A DNA stretch of 57,500 nucleotides, taken from the NCBI GenBank assembly GCA_905221605.1, contig CAJNDS010000709.1, positions 1 to 57,500 on the forward strand, read 5' to 3'. The notes under the pieces are model-generated. The model saw only the letters and a program-made list of their open reading frames with translations. It searched no databases and was not told the origin of the DNA. A program made the position numbers and the translations under genes. The DNA is from Symbiodinium natans. Its lineage: Eukaryota > Sar > Dinophyceae > Suessiales > Symbiodiniaceae. Shown piece after piece: positions 45,722-57,500 of the stretch (position 1 is its first letter; each line of letters begins with the position of its first letter).

Positions 45722-48700
45722 AGTGGCATCTTTGGAGACCCTGGACAGGGGCCGAGAAAGGTGGGCCGATATAGGCCGAACAGGCAAGTTCGATTGAACC
45801 CGGACTGGCCAACAGCCCCGTGACATGCTTGCCTTATACTGGCTTGTAGTGGCTCATGTGGGCTTACATGGGCTTCTTCACTGCTTAGGTCATCACTGCC
45901 ACAGCCAAAGGTGCCACGACAGTGTCATCGGCTTGGGCACTCAGAACCCAGACACCTGTCCGTCCTTCACGCAGAGGTGTTTTGCGATTGTATGAAGGTG
46001 AGGCAAATTCCGTGTCGACCAGCCCTACTTGGCCATCCCAAGCGGCGTTCATTGACTGTTGTCATTTGCACAAATCGTAACAGCTTGGCATTTTGTGACT
46101 CTGGCTAGCTGCACTGCGATGTTGGTTCGGCTTGAAGCTGCTTCATGTCTTGCTGCCAGGCATTGCAGTACCAGCACTAGTGGCCCACGCGGCCGCCTGA
46201 GTTCGGGCTCTCACGACTCACGAGTAGATGCTTGATGTGATGCACAGTCAAGACTCTACAAGTCTCTGTGAACATGTCGTAAGTCAGATCTTGTGGTTTC
46301 TGTCCCTCCCGATTGGCTGCCAAGCTGATGAAACCGGGTGACGGTTCATGGACGTCCAAGTGACATGCTCAAGGGCTTTGCGGGGGAAATGCCGGAAGAG
46401 CACCCCCGTTACCCCCTTCGCTTGTTGTTCCTGACAACATGTGACCCTACTGCCGGAGCTCTGGCTGCACATGCGTAGTTATAATTGTAACTATGGTGAG
46501 TGAGTGTAATGGCCCACAGACGTTACTGCGGCCGACACCAACTTCCCCCCCCGCATCGCAGAGCAGCTCCATTGTAACTATGGTTTGTATGAGTAGTATG
46601 GTTACATGAAACATGATGACCACGTTTACCATGCATACTGTGATTACTCTGATTGCTATCATTGCGATTATTACTGACTACCACGGCTATGCGAACATTT
46701 TTTTCTGTTGATATTCCTTGTGCTCTAGCAATTAAGATGCTCTTAGGCTCTGGTACGAAGGTCATGATGCCAGAAGGGTTTCGAAAATGCTTTCCAGCAC
46801 CAGTGTTTGTTTGGTGTTTGTTTGGAGCGTCTTCTCCCCCGAATCCGGATGACAAATCATGTATGCAAAAGGGACCGATTTTTGTACGTGCCACGCCCAT
46901 AAAATGCACCCCGAAAATGCACCGACAAAGATTTCGAATAAACTTGAACACACAGTAGCAATAATTTTACCCCTAAGCTTTAAGCTTGGCTTGAAGGAGG
47001 TGCAGCGGGTAAAGAGTAGTTTCTGTGTAGGGCAGTACAGAAAACTAGCATGCTTCAACCGTCAGAATCACATTACCAGCAGCAATCGCCGAGCACCGCC
47101 ATTAGGTTCGTGCACTTTTCGCGAGATATTTGCAAGATGAGGCCTGGCCTGATGATGTACCACGCTATTGCTAAGTGCCGTGCCATAAGAGCCTTGAGAG
47201 CTTCAGGAAGCTCGGCAGAGGGGAGCTCCCATGGCCGACGCAGCCGCGCAAAAGGCAATCGAGGTCCGTCAGGCATCGCTATCGCGCCACATTCAAGTAC
47301 CTGTCAAGTCCAAATTTCATGGTGTGAGGCGTCGAGTTAGGGTGGGTGTCCTGTATGTGCAGTATGTCCGTGAGGCCTTGATGCTTTTGCAAAAGATGCA
47401 AGTAGACGAGGCAGACGGGTTGATTCAGCTCCCGGTTTTGTTGGCATGTGTCTACCATTTCTGTACTTCCTGGCACTCATGCATGCTGATTAAACTGCGT
47501 AGCTCAAGAGCGAGGCCAGCTGTGTGGAAGCATTATCTGACATGCCAGGCCGCTGTTGCAGCAGCGACGACAGGCGCTTCTCTAAAGGCCATGAAAACAA
47601 GTACGAGATGTGGCGCCGTGATGCCATTGACATTGACGCAGGCCAGATCAGCATGCAGCTTGGCTGGCTCTCGTGGTGGCGTGCTCGGAAGTTTGAGATA
47701 CAAGAGCAGTCGCTTGTACTACTTTCGTTTTAGCGATCAATGTATTCGGCTTTTGCGTGCCTCACGCGCTCGAATGAAGGGATGCTAGCATGCCCTAACC
47801 CAGAAGTACCCTCCCCCCCCCCCTCGGAAGAAAACACGGGCGCCCTCCTTCAGTCTCTTACATGAAAGGCTTGGTGATGGCGTTGCTTCCACAGTCAGGG
47901 CCTGATGAGTGTTCGAGGCCAGAATCTCTCCTGTTTAGGGTATGCGTTGGCTCCGTGCAAAGATGGGCCAAGGCTAGCATCCCTGGCTTCGGTTGGGGCA
48001 CCAGATGTGCGGCGAGCTGTGCGAGAGGTTCTGGAGGCTCAAACTAAACATGATGCAGCCATTGGCAGCTACGATGTTGCCAAGCCATGTCAAGCCGGGA
48101 GCAGAGCGAAACAGTAAAACATGCCAGCACAACTTTGCTGTGGATGGTGGAACTTCACATGAGACCAACGCTGCTATCTGTTGCTGGGGGCAGCATCCAT
48201 GTTTCAACATGAGCATATTTTCATGCAGGCCTTGGCAAGTGAGCTCGAGTTGTAGTTTCACCTGGGGGCGGCATGTCCGGCGTGAGGGTGCTACATATTG
48301 GGACGGTTAATCACGGTTGTATGTTGAAGCCATAGCAGAGCAGTGTCTTCTTTGGAACGTCGGCCAGCCTCTCCGCTATCGTGGCTAGTTACGCACGTTT
48401 AGTGGCGAGTCAATTTTCGTGAGCAGTCAAGGTCCAAAGAACGGCATGTGGCATGCAGGCTCATGCAGGCTCATGCAGGCTGAGCCAGATGACGAGCTGC
48501 CATTGAGGATTGCAACAATAACAGAAACCGAAGCCGCAGCCACGCTGTCGGCTCGTCACCACACTTGTCGCCATGGCGTTGAACATTGTTCTTCATGAGG
48601 AGGGCCCTTGGGTGCAGTGTGTCGATGCATCCAAGTATCCTAGGTGATCAACTCCCGCCTGGAACGGGGAATGGTCCACAATTTCTGGATGTAATGGGCC

Positions 48701-48811
48701 ACCACTGAAGCCTTGTAGAGAAACAAATTCACATGGGTTGCGCGAAGACAAAAACACCTCGAAAGACTCGAAATTTGAGGGTTCCGAGACGGCGTTCCCT
48801 TTTCTCGCTAG
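45722..48811. other. No firm gene; possible PPR traces
   Basis: Near 47131-47200 the + frame reads MRPGLMMYHAIAKCRAIRAL, and near 47371-47440 it reads REALMLLQKMQVDEADGLIQ. Both resemble degenerate PPR helices but are not decisive. There is a CATGCAGGCT triplication near 48455-48483. An ATG at 48573 followed by ALNIVLHEEGPW could be the first exon of the GT4 gene. Confidence 0.35.
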
Positions 48812-50346
48812 GACCTTACCATGCGTGGGGGTGCCCAGATTTGGCTGGCCGATTGCGGCAAGCGCTTGTCTGAAGTCGGGCACCACATCACCTTCATCCT
48901 GCCAGAGGCTCGCGCACGGGATAACAGGAAGTGCATGGAACAGACAGCCCCTGACAGTTCGAAAACGCATCGAGCATACTCTAGCTACAGGATGCCTGAG
49001 CCGATGCTAGAAAGCATCACAGCACATATTGTAGTTTCAGGGTCGTGTGGACCCTCCACTACCACACGGTAAGTTTGAAGGTAGCCGTGCTGGCCCCTTT
49101 CACATGCAGGATTCTCTGATCCTTCCAGATGTGGAAGGTTACGCCAAGACGATAGTGAAGTACACCCACGAAAAGAGTGCCGAGGCGCTGTTGAGGGCAT
49201 AGGCTGTGGGTGTGCATGCGCGCATGTGCCCGGGCACAGACTTCCACATTTCTACGGTGGATGCAAGTGTCTAGTAGAAATACTTCCGAATCGAAAACGC
49301 CTTCCTCGTTTCGGCCCTATCCCCACGCATCATGCAGAGAACGCCCATGCATGCCCATGTAGAATGTGAATTTGACGGCCCTGTGGTTGTCATCATTGTC
49401 ATGTCAGGGCACGGGGAAGAGGCCTAGGCTCAGGCAGAAGTTTAGAGCTTAGAGGAGGGGGGAGCGCAGTTTCTGTCAAGAGAAAAACAGTGATTGAGTT
49501 GGGGAAAACAAACTTAAAGCCCCTGAAACCAGGGTCTTCTTCACATTCTTGACAAGCATACAGGCTCTTTTGCGTGCTCGCTCTCCCAGGATCCCGGGAG
49601 TTACCAGGAAGCCTTCACAGAGGTGTTGAAGCCGGCACAGGCCCGGCATTTGTGGATGGCGTGTGCGTCTTTCGCGATTGCACAGATGCATGGCAACTCT
49701 GACTTTGTGGGTTTGCATTGAGAACCTAGTTCTGATTGTCTTTGCCTACCCTACCCCAGCATCCGAGATCGCAGGCAAGATCAACCGAACGTTGATGGTC
49801 AGAAGCTTTTTGCAAGTCAATCGGTGGATGTTGGGAATCAATCGCAGATTGGGGTGGTGTTTCGAAAATCAATCGAAGATTGTATGAGGGTGGGTTCCAA
49901 ATTCCACTCGAGTAGTGTTGATCCATTGTACACGTGAAAGTGCCCTGGCCAGGTGTGTGTCACTCTGGTGCGGCAGATTCGCAAGAATTATCAAAACGTA
50001 AGTTTCATGGCCCCTTGCTTGGAGATGGAAGACGGAAGTAACTGCCTGTATTGAGCTGGATTGTTTGGCAAGGCAAGACTGCAAGACTCCACGTATTGAG
50101 TGCAGAGGGCAGGTTGACTGTTCAGGTCTGGCCTGTAGTTTGAACCAAGCATGAGCATCTTCATCTACATCCGTCCGGTTTTGAAAGGAAAGCACATCTG
50201 CAGAGTGAACCTGAGGCCAAGTGCATCAAAGATGCTGCCTGGATGCACGGCGAAGCGCCGTCTTTTGTCATTGTTTGTCTGTTTCTTTATCGGCCCCTGC
50301 CAACCACTGACGCAAGTTCAAGTACGCAAACACACACACAGAGAGA

Positions 50347-50399
<53 letters not shown>

Positions 50400-53385
50400 C
50401 CACACATCCACACCTCCACACCTCCACACCTCCACACCTCCACACACCTCACGGGGTGAGGGCAGCTCAAGACGGTAAAACAAGAAGTTCCTCTGGAAAA
50501 GGCTGGCTTAAAGACGTTCCTTATCTCCAAGACCGGCACGTTCGATCCCACCTACAAGAAGGAGTTCTACGGTGGTGATCTTCTGGAGAGACCTGACACA
50601 CCTGGGTCTACGATTATGAGTATCTTTTTTCTAATTCTCACTGACGCATCACCAGGCATATGATAAGTTCTGGCTCCAGCAGAGACTAGCCCATGGTCTC
50701 AGGACGGAGCCCCCACAGTGCTGCACCGTGACCATCGCCGAGTTTACCCGACAGTCCATCATCGAGGCACCTGAGTATTTTTGCATTGGTTGGACCATTT
50801 TTAATGAGAATGGGTGGCTCAGAGCTCTGCTCAGAGAATGCTTGCATGCACTTCCAATCCCGCATGCCAATCAGAGAACGGTGTCCTTTCTGTTGTGATG
50901 GGATTGAAGCCATGTGCCATCATGGCTTTGAACACATGAGGCCTTTGGCATCAAGCCGCAGTTCATTCAGCACCATGGCAGTGTGACATCTTGATCTTAA
51001 GGGAGTAAGTGAACCCGATGCAACGCCCAGATTTGTAAGGTATGCAGGGGGGAGTAGTGCCCCGGATCGAACTGAAGGTCCTGCTCCTCTCAAGCTCGTA
51101 GGTTTAATCTGGAGGTTGAATTGGGGGCCTCAAGACCCTGTGAGTGTGGCATGGGCTAAACTTTGAGGAAGCTCCTGCTCACTCATGTCGCCCATGCCCA
51201 GGACCATCTACAACGGCACAGACACAGAGAAGTTCAAGCGAACACCCGAGATGGCAGTCGAGGCCAAAAAGAGGTATCCCATCGAGGATGGGGGTGGACT
51301 TCCCAAAAAACGTTGAAGTTTGTTGCATGAGTGTCATGGCGCATCATGTGTTAAAGGGCCTCTTTCAGCGTCACCCGATGCCAACAATGCTCACAGACTT
51401 ATGGGCTGGCGGCTGCGTGCTGTCAGTGAGAGAAGCTTTCACAGCCACCCCCGTGGGCGGCACCCAGGGCTCCAAGATTTTCTGCACGCCAAACAGCACA
51501 ACTGTCATGGGCTCATAGGTATTTAAGTAGGCTGTCGCTGAGCTATTTCCTAAGAGCTGAAGAAAGGAGGCCGAAAGCACTCCGAATGGGGCTCCGCAAG
51601 CTCCTTAGCCTGTCATTCGAGCGCAGGAGGGCAAGTTTGTGGTGGGCAGCATCGGCCGATTCGTCGCAGCCAAAGGGCAGAAGGTCCTGAATCTCGGCTT
51701 CTCTGATAAGACGGATCACAACGCAGTCCGCTGGCACAACAGACTCTGCACGTGCATCTGTTGTGGTGTAAAGCCTTTCATGCCCCACGTCCGGAAAGCA
51801 AAATGTTGACGTAGCCCAATGCATCGTGCCATTTTCGGTTTGGGGTTGTCACCGCGAAGCTGGACCCCACAAACAGTTCAAGACACATCCTGAATCTTGC
51901 TCGGCCAAAGCTCTGCACGGCAGTCAGCGGTCTCTTCAAGGCAAGTCAAGTGCGTCAAGCGTACTACGTCGCTTGCGAGAGCATCCCGTGTTGCCGAAAA
52001 AGTTCCAGACTTGAGGGATCATGGTGGGTGTTTGCTTAAGGCTTTCGGGTTGGAAGTGGTTACTTGTCCAGCTAGGCTCCGCGCGGTGAAGAAGCTTGTG
52101 GACACAGGAAAGGTGCCCAATGTCCACGCGCCTTGGCCTTCGGAATTGTTATCATGACCCGATACTTGGGCTCTTGTTTTGCTAAAGCTGCGAATCATAG
52201 TATTGAAAGTTGAGACTGCGAAATCAGCTGCCTATGTCCAGGGTGCAATGCCCCATCCGTTCGGCAGGTCCTGATGGTTGGCGAAGGCCTCCGGCTTCGC
52301 ATCGACCACTTATTCATGAGTTGGTTCCGGCCTCTCCTTCCTCCCCCTTGACTAGGATCAAGCGTAAACAGTCAACAACTAAGAATGGAAGTAAGCATGA
52401 GGTCTCAAGATGTGTGTTGCACGTGGCTGTGTTTCAGCACGCAGCCATATGAGAATCTGCTCCCTGCTGGGATGGCCCACACACTGCATTTACTCGAGTG
52501 TCCAGTTTTCTTCTTCATGCCAAGAGATCTGAGTGCGGGGAAATGCCTGCAAAAAGTGTGTGTCCAGGTGACCTCAAGGAAGACATCGAGAAGATGGTAG
52601 TCGATTTAGGCTTGTCCTCAGCGGTGTCCATCTACCCCTTTACGAAGGAGAGGCACCAGCGCACCGGTATTTTAAAGTTTGTCACGGAGGTTTGGACTGG
52701 TCCGTGTGTATGTTTGTGCGGGAATCCCGATGCAGTTTACCAGTTGTTCTTGTCTACCCTTATGCATGTTACTGTAGCCGGGACTTCAATCGCCAGAGCG
52801 TCTTGGATCAATGCTCTGACTTGGGCCTTGCAATGCAACCGAGGGTGGGGAATAGCCCGGTTGGTGCAGAATCGAGCACCCGAGTGGAACAGAGACATCA
52901 GGAGCCCTTCTACGTCTTCGAGGCTTGCGACTGCATTGCCTTGGCATCCTTCTTGGAAGGCCGGAGACATGCGCTTCTTCCTTGCCCGGGCTGGAGTGAA
53001 ACCACGTGACACAAAATGCCCGAAACCGGATGGTAAGCATATGCATGTCAGTTCTTTCAATTCTGCCACATGATGTCACATGATGTTGCCCTGATGGCGC
53101 AAGGGCTTCCGAATGCCCTCTTGGAAGCTCTGGCAATGGAGAAGCCATGCGTGGCCTCGCGAATCTATGGCATGCCCGAGGTGGTAGTTGACGGGGAGAC
53201 GGGCTACTGCTTCGAAGCCGGGAAGGCAAGCGGAAGCAGTGGTTGATTCAGGTTCGGACTTAACTTGGTGACCGCGAAGTGCACAAGCTATCACAAGCTC
53301 GCAGGTGGAGGATGAGGCCACCTGGGATGCTATGGCCGAAGGCTGTGCTGAGGCCATCGCCAAGACTCTCGGCGAGTTGAGCTCA
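48812..53385 (+). CDS. GT4-type glycosyltransferase, many short exons
   Basis: Retaining GT-B glycosyltransferase; the donor is probably a nucleotide sugar, the acceptor unknown. Blocks in order: 48812-about 48940 (GGAQIWLADCGKRLSEVGHH, N-domain loop and helix); 49110-49197 (DSLILPDVEGYAKTIVKYTH); 49590-about 49710 (SYQEAFTEVLKPAQARHLWM); about 50511-50580 (FDPTYKKEFYGGDLLE); 50656-about 50772 (AYDKFWLQQRLAHGLR); 51202-about 51281 (IYNGTDTEKFKRTPEMA, the linker NG-D-F motif); 51627-about 51690 (FVVGSIGRFVAAKGQK, C-domain GR-KG motif); about 52568-52650 (GDLKEDIEKMVVDLGLSSAV); about 52923-52959 (ACDCIALASFLE); 53104-53225 (LPNALLEALAMEKPCVASR and GMPEVVVDGETGYCFEAGK, the E-x7-E donor-site region); 53305-about 53385 (VEDEATWDAMAEGCAEAIAK). 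Introns 52960-53103 and 53226-53304 both start with GC and join in phase. Middle exons 49110-50772 are placed by frame quality and position, not by motif. The start is not certain. Confidence 0.88.
50329..50450. repeat. CA microsatellite followed by CTCCACAC repeats
   Basis: A CA dinucleotide run, broken by a short GA stretch, passes into about seven ATCCACAC/CTCCACAC octamers. It lies in an intron of the GT4 gene. It creates the His/Thr frames seen here. Confidence 0.95.
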
Positions 53386-54606
53386 CCATCATTTAATTTA
53401 GTATTTCGTTTGATTCGGGATCAGATCGTACCACCGAAGTTGAAGCATCTCCGAATCGCACTGGCTAAAGTTAATGAAAGACCACTGCCACGGGGACACG
53501 AACCATTCGTGTGAGAACGCCTGAATTTTAGGCTCCCAAACCGCTTTTTTGGCCTAGCCCAATCTGAGCACCACGAAAGGACGAGCCCCCAAAACAGCTG
53601 CGGAGCACGCAGAGGGCACAACGGCACGCGCACCAAGATGATGAGCCTTTGAAGCTTTAGGGCTGCACCGTCTGCAGGACCTCTGTGGCACCGTGCAAGT
53701 TCGAGCATTCATGCATACTGACACAGTGGTGGGGCCATTCTTTGAGTTGGCGCTTCCCATCTATCAAAACTTTAAAGCTCAGCCCCTTAGGTAGCTCATC
53801 GCCAAGTCAAAGCATGGCATAGCGCACTATCATGTCCAACGCCGCTTGCTGCTTCAAGCCTCACGCTTCTTTGGTCACCCAAACGTGCCCGAGCCGGATA
53901 TTCAAAGCAATGTTGGCCAATCTAAAGCATCACCTGAGCCATGAAGGCTGCTGGGCATGAAGGAAAAATGAATCAGATGTGCGAGGATGCACAAGTGCTT
54001 TGAAGGCATGCTTAGGTGGCATGACATCTAATACCTGGAGCAACCGCTTTGGCCAAATTGGAATAAACGGGATCTGCGACCTGCGTGAGAACGTTGCTTC
54101 ACGCGATGCATGCGATCGGACGTGGAGAGCAACCGGGGTTGCGGCAGATCTTTGTTGTCACAAGGCCGCCTAAATTTTGAAATCTCAAATGATGGAAATG
54201 TTTGACATGCTGTGACATACCGCGCTTTTGCTTGTTTGCGGTGGCGTTATGGTATGTTGGTGCCCGGCTTGCTCCTTTTCTGGTCATTATCTTGCGTTTC
54301 TTTGTGTCGGTGAGTTTTACCGCCTGAACTCGAACACAGTGGCCATGCCCCTGTCAACCTCCCGGACAGTTGTGCCCTCGAAGCTAAAGCGGCACGGCCA
54401 AGTAACACCTTGGCCGAACGGGGTAGAGTAGGTGCCAGCTAAACATGTGTTGCACTTAGCACGTGTGTTTGGTTATTGCGTTGTGATGCAACTTGTGCAC
54501 ATTGATTTGTTTCCTTTTGGTGTGCCCCTGGTTCTTTTGGATGTGTTTTGGTGTGCTTCGGTGTGCCTCCTCTTGGACTAAAACATTCTCCTGCTTTATT
54601 CCTGAG
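53386..54606. other. Probable intron or 3' region, no firm exon
   Basis: A + frame near 53697-53790 (MHTDTVVGPFFELALPIYQN) looks protein-like but has no motif. Other frames are short. Confidence 0.4.
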
Positions 54607-54709
54607 GATTGCTGCCTTGGATGACGCAGGGCGGCAAGCCATGGCAGCGAACGGCAAGAAATTGGTCTTCGAGGGCCATGACAAGGCTGCACAGATGAAG
54701 GGAGACTGA
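54607..54709 (+). CDS. Candidate last exon of the GT4 gene
   Basis: CCTGAG precedes G-ATT at 54607. The frame IAALDDAGRQAMAANGKKLV, then FEGHDKAAQMKGD, runs to TGA at 54707-54709. GT4 proteins often end in a helix of the form 'lgeaGRqlv...f...kM', which this resembles. The junction with the previous exon is not resolved, so it may belong to a separate gene. Confidence 0.45.
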
Positions 54710-56109
54710 CAGGGCCAGGCAACGGTAGCTACACTCATGTAGGTTTTTTATTACTGTCTGTACAGATACATATTCGTATATGCATATGTATACATGTACG
54801 TATATACACACATCGCACGCGCACGCACCAGAAGTATCTGTATCCCATTGAAATCAAGCTTCTTTTGCCAGACACGACAAGTTTCGAACTTGATCGAAGA
54901 CTGAAGGTCGATCACAGAGAATGTTGGGTGAATCGTTCATGTCTGAATCTGGGGTTTTGAGGCATTGAAATTCTGAAAGCTTCAAAATAAATCATAAATA
55001 GCAAGTCGCAGTTCATGTATTCAACGACGTGCGTAAAGCTATGTGCGAGTAGCACACAAGGCCCCCCCTGAGGTTTCTTTTGGGGTAAGTGATGTTATCT
55101 TGCACAATGACAAATCCCAAGCATCCTAGATATGGTTTGGTGAGAAGGGGCCTTCAAGAAGCAAACCTGAAAATGCCTTTAACGTAAACCCCGTGTAGAG
55201 GCGGGTGCACACATCAGCCCCCAAGCACGCAGCGGAGCTTCCAGACCTTTCTGTAACATGCCTCCAATACGTTTTCATTTTTCAAAACGCCTTTCAGCGT
55301 AGCCTACAGAGTCGACACGCGCAGCGGAGCCAACTAATATCAGCTCCGCTCTGGGTTTGGTATTGTGATCCAGAACGCCAAGAGCATAAGTTCAATACAT
55401 CAATTTTGACTGAATTTGTTCGAACCACCCTTAAGCTTGGAGTCCGTAAATGAAATTGCTTATCACAAAACGCTAGCTCCTTTGGATCCTGCGCGTGTGT
55501 CTGGAAGTTCCTGCCGACGCTAGGAGCTGCATTTTCGGTTTGTGACGCCAGGTGAAGTGCTTCCAGCGCCACTCAGTCGGAACTAGCCTTGCCAGATCAC
55601 TTGAACTGAAGGTTTGAGTGGGCAATGATCCGAGTTCTCGTTTTTCGGAGTGTTCGCATGCTCCAGGTATCCTGGACCTTATCCAAGACAAGGCCGCTGG
55701 GATACACCTAGCCTGTCCCAGACTCCTGAGAACAGAGCCCACGCAAGTCAATGGAGGCCAAGATTCTTGAGGTAAGTTTGCTTGACGATCGCTGGGCATT
55801 AAGTGTAAGTCCTGTCGGCCCGCAAGTGGTAGTCGATTCAGTGTCACCCAAAGAACAAGTGTTGAACCTTGCTCGGAGAAGAGGTACGTAGCATGGCACT
55901 GACAGCCTCGCACTCTCAGGGCTGCGCAAGATGATCTGTCATGGCCTTCACCCGAAATGTGAATGGATAGGATGCTTGAATCACAAGAGGCAAGCTATAT
56001 AGATGACATATCGATTATGTATAGACTACATACAGCTTACATATAGATTACATACAGATTCCATATAGATTGTTTCTTGGATCCCAAAAGATTACATGAG
56101 TACATATAG
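54710..56109. other. No recognised gene; AT-rich microsatellites
   Basis: A TACATGTACGTATATAC-type repeat lies at about 54760-54825, and an ACATATAGATT-type repeat at about 55998-56110. No convincing exons. Confidence 0.5.
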
Positions 56110-56110
56110 A
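55998..56110. repeat. ACATATAGATT-type minisatellite
   Basis: About eight imperfect 11-13 bp steps (CATATAGATTA, CATACAGATT), immediately upstream of a coding-like exon. Confidence 0.85.
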
Positions 56111-56216
56111 TAACATCGGACGCATGGTGGCTGAACCCCGATGGGAGGCCAAGGCTGTGATCAGCGCCGAGAAAGCAGCGGAGCTGGTGGCAGCAGCAGT
56201 CACCAAGGCTGTGTGA
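56110..56216 (+). CDS. Coding-like terminal exon, unknown protein
   Basis: An open frame from an ATATAG acceptor-like site gives IGRMVAEPRWEAKAVISAEK, then AAELVAAAVTKAV and TGA at 56214-56216. The composition is strongly helical and protein-like. No family is recognised. It is probably the last exon of a gene whose other exons are not found. Confidence 0.4.
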
Positions 56217-56250
56217 TGGAGCTCCTGGAGCCCCTGGACCCCAGACAATG

Positions 56251-56267
56251 GGGTTTAGGGTTTAGGG
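56251..56267 (+). repeat. Short interstitial telomere-like TTTAGGG repeat
   Basis: Two perfect TTTAGGG units preceded by GGG. TTTAGGG is the plant/dinoflagellate-type telomere motif; two units are too few to mark a chromosome end. Confidence 0.7.
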
Positions 56268-57500
56268 ATTTCTGCAAAAGCCCCAAAACTCGCGTCTGGT
56301 GAACAAGTGCGCAGCAGAATGTGCCAAACTCCACGCGAATCGCGAATTTGACTGGCACAAGATACAAACAACGATCTTTCACAACATCGCCTTGTTGAAA
56401 CGGGAGTATACGACCCCACATGCAATACCCAGCATTCCAAATTTTAGAATGCACAGATATCGCCGCCCGCCGCCAAGGGCCGCCCACGACGACAGCAAAG
56501 CAGTTTTTTCGGTTTCTGCAGATTTTTCGGGTTTATTGGGGCTTCGAGGGGCTTTGCCATTTGCCATGCCTTGCCTATCGCTTCCAGATCTTCATCGCAA
56601 CCGCAGGCACAGCAGCGACAGCATGTAACCACAGGCGAGTTGAAACAGAGCATGAGGTGCTTACAATGCTATAGAAGATAGATGCCTACCCCAGGTCCTG
56701 GCATTTGGTTGGTGGCTACATTTCCTGGACATTTGATGCAATGGAGGAATGCTGCGTTGGAGTCCAAGCTTTCTTGCGCGTAGCAGCTTGCGACAACTCT
56801 GATGCTTCAAAACATGTCGTCACACGTCTCCTGAGGTGCATCTGCGCGCTTCCGTCTCAGCTACTGCTGTTGGTAGCATCAAGGCCCGGGAGCCGGGAGC
56901 TATTTGCAGAACCCGCCAGTACTACTGGCATGAAATGCCAACTTGTAGCATAAAAAGGGGCACCCCCTGAAGTGTCTCACTGTCAGAGTGACCTGACTCG
57001 TTTGATGCGTCTCTGTGGAAAGGGGATCGCGGTGGGAAGGCCCTTGCCTGCCGGCCCTGATGGTGGTGTAGAGACAATCTCATTGGCTGCTGCACATCTT
57101 GAGTATGGCATGATAACAGTAAAACGTACAATGAGAGAGTACAGTCATGAGCCGAACGTTGAACAGTTCAAACTTTCTTGAACCGTCTTGAGCCCTTCTA
57201 GCTCTAATGTGCTCCTAGTCCATTGCGCTCTCAAAAACAGTGGAGGCGGAACATGCGAATGCGATTGGCATCAGCGTGCAAACTACAAAGATTGTCAATG
57301 TGGGCCTTATGTTATTGGAAGCTAACACTTAACACAATAGCCAAGTTAAAATCTCTGACTGGGTGTGGCAACCAATAAGGCTGTATTGCCCTCGGCATCT
57401 AGACAGGCCCCCAGATAGAGTTGTGCATCGCTGTGATCCTTCCATGGCCCTTCATTCCTGAATGGGGTCGTGCCTGGGGAGAATACAACTTACAAGGGAC
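56268..57500. other. No recognised gene
   Basis: Frames of up to about 110 codons on both strands with no motif or clean exon borders. Confidence 0.5.

Noticed and set aside
51050-51130. tRNA-like 3' end on the minus strand (GTTCGATCC before GGGGCAC)
   Set aside because: The T-arm stem does not pair and no acceptor or anticodon arm could be built.
1-57500. Relict spliced-leader sequence marking retroposed genes
   Set aside because: Scanned by eye for the dinoflagellate spliced-leader core on both strands; no convincing match seen. A computed search could still find diverged copies.

Overview
The window looks like nuclear DNA from a dinoflagellate, most likely Suessiales/Symbiodiniaceae-like, although the genus cannot be set from sequence alone. 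The signs are: short recognisable protein blocks split by 80-150 bp gaps that start with GT, GC or GA and end in AG followed by G (the relaxed dinoflagellate splice code); degenerate pentatricopeptide (PPR) repeats of the kind common in dinoflagellates; many microsatellites and homopolymer G/C runs; very sparse coding; and no operon-like or prokaryotic organisation. Every gene I can recognise lies on the + strand, which agrees with the unidirectional gene clusters known in these genomes. Most long open frames are chance or repeat-driven, so genes were called from conserved motifs and from exon phases that join correctly.

Layout. 1-3.0 kb: essentially no recognisable genes (one coding-like mini-exon). 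3.03-8.73 kb: a gene-free composite repeat element bounded by ~45 bp inverted repeats. Inside it are AT-rich arrays, a ~335 bp nested palindrome, a 15-copy 88 bp tandem array and three long pyrimidine-rich repeats. 8.7-10.3 kb: weak coding-like exons. 10.35-12.1 kb: carbon-nitrogen hydrolase (nitrilase superfamily) with an N-terminal membrane anchor. 12.1-14.2 kb: mostly empty with one coding-like exon. 14.2-16.3 kb: leucine-rich-repeat gene (tropomodulin/RNI type) with a Pro-Glu-Ala tail and a MITE-like insertion in an intron. 16.3-22.9 kb: little. 23.0-23.7 kb: class I SAM-dependent methyltransferase. 24.6-25.0 kb, 29.3 kb, 31.6 kb and 35.0-36.6 kb: PPR gene pieces. 38.25-42.78 kb: a GT1/UGT-type glycosyltransferase with at least seven recognisable exons, interrupted by several repeat blocks. 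48.8-53.4 kb (possibly to 54.7 kb): a GT4-type glycosyltransferase in many short exons. 54.7-57.5 kb: little beyond repeats and one short coding-like exon.

How the genes relate. The UGT and the GT4 are consecutive recognisable genes on the same strand, about 6 kb apart. No pathway can be deduced from this, because dinoflagellate neighbours are often functionally unrelated. The strongest unusual features are the composite repeat element, whose 88 bp unit carries three intron-acceptor-like AG|G sites, and the internally consistent GA and GC splice donors in the two glycosyltransferase genes.
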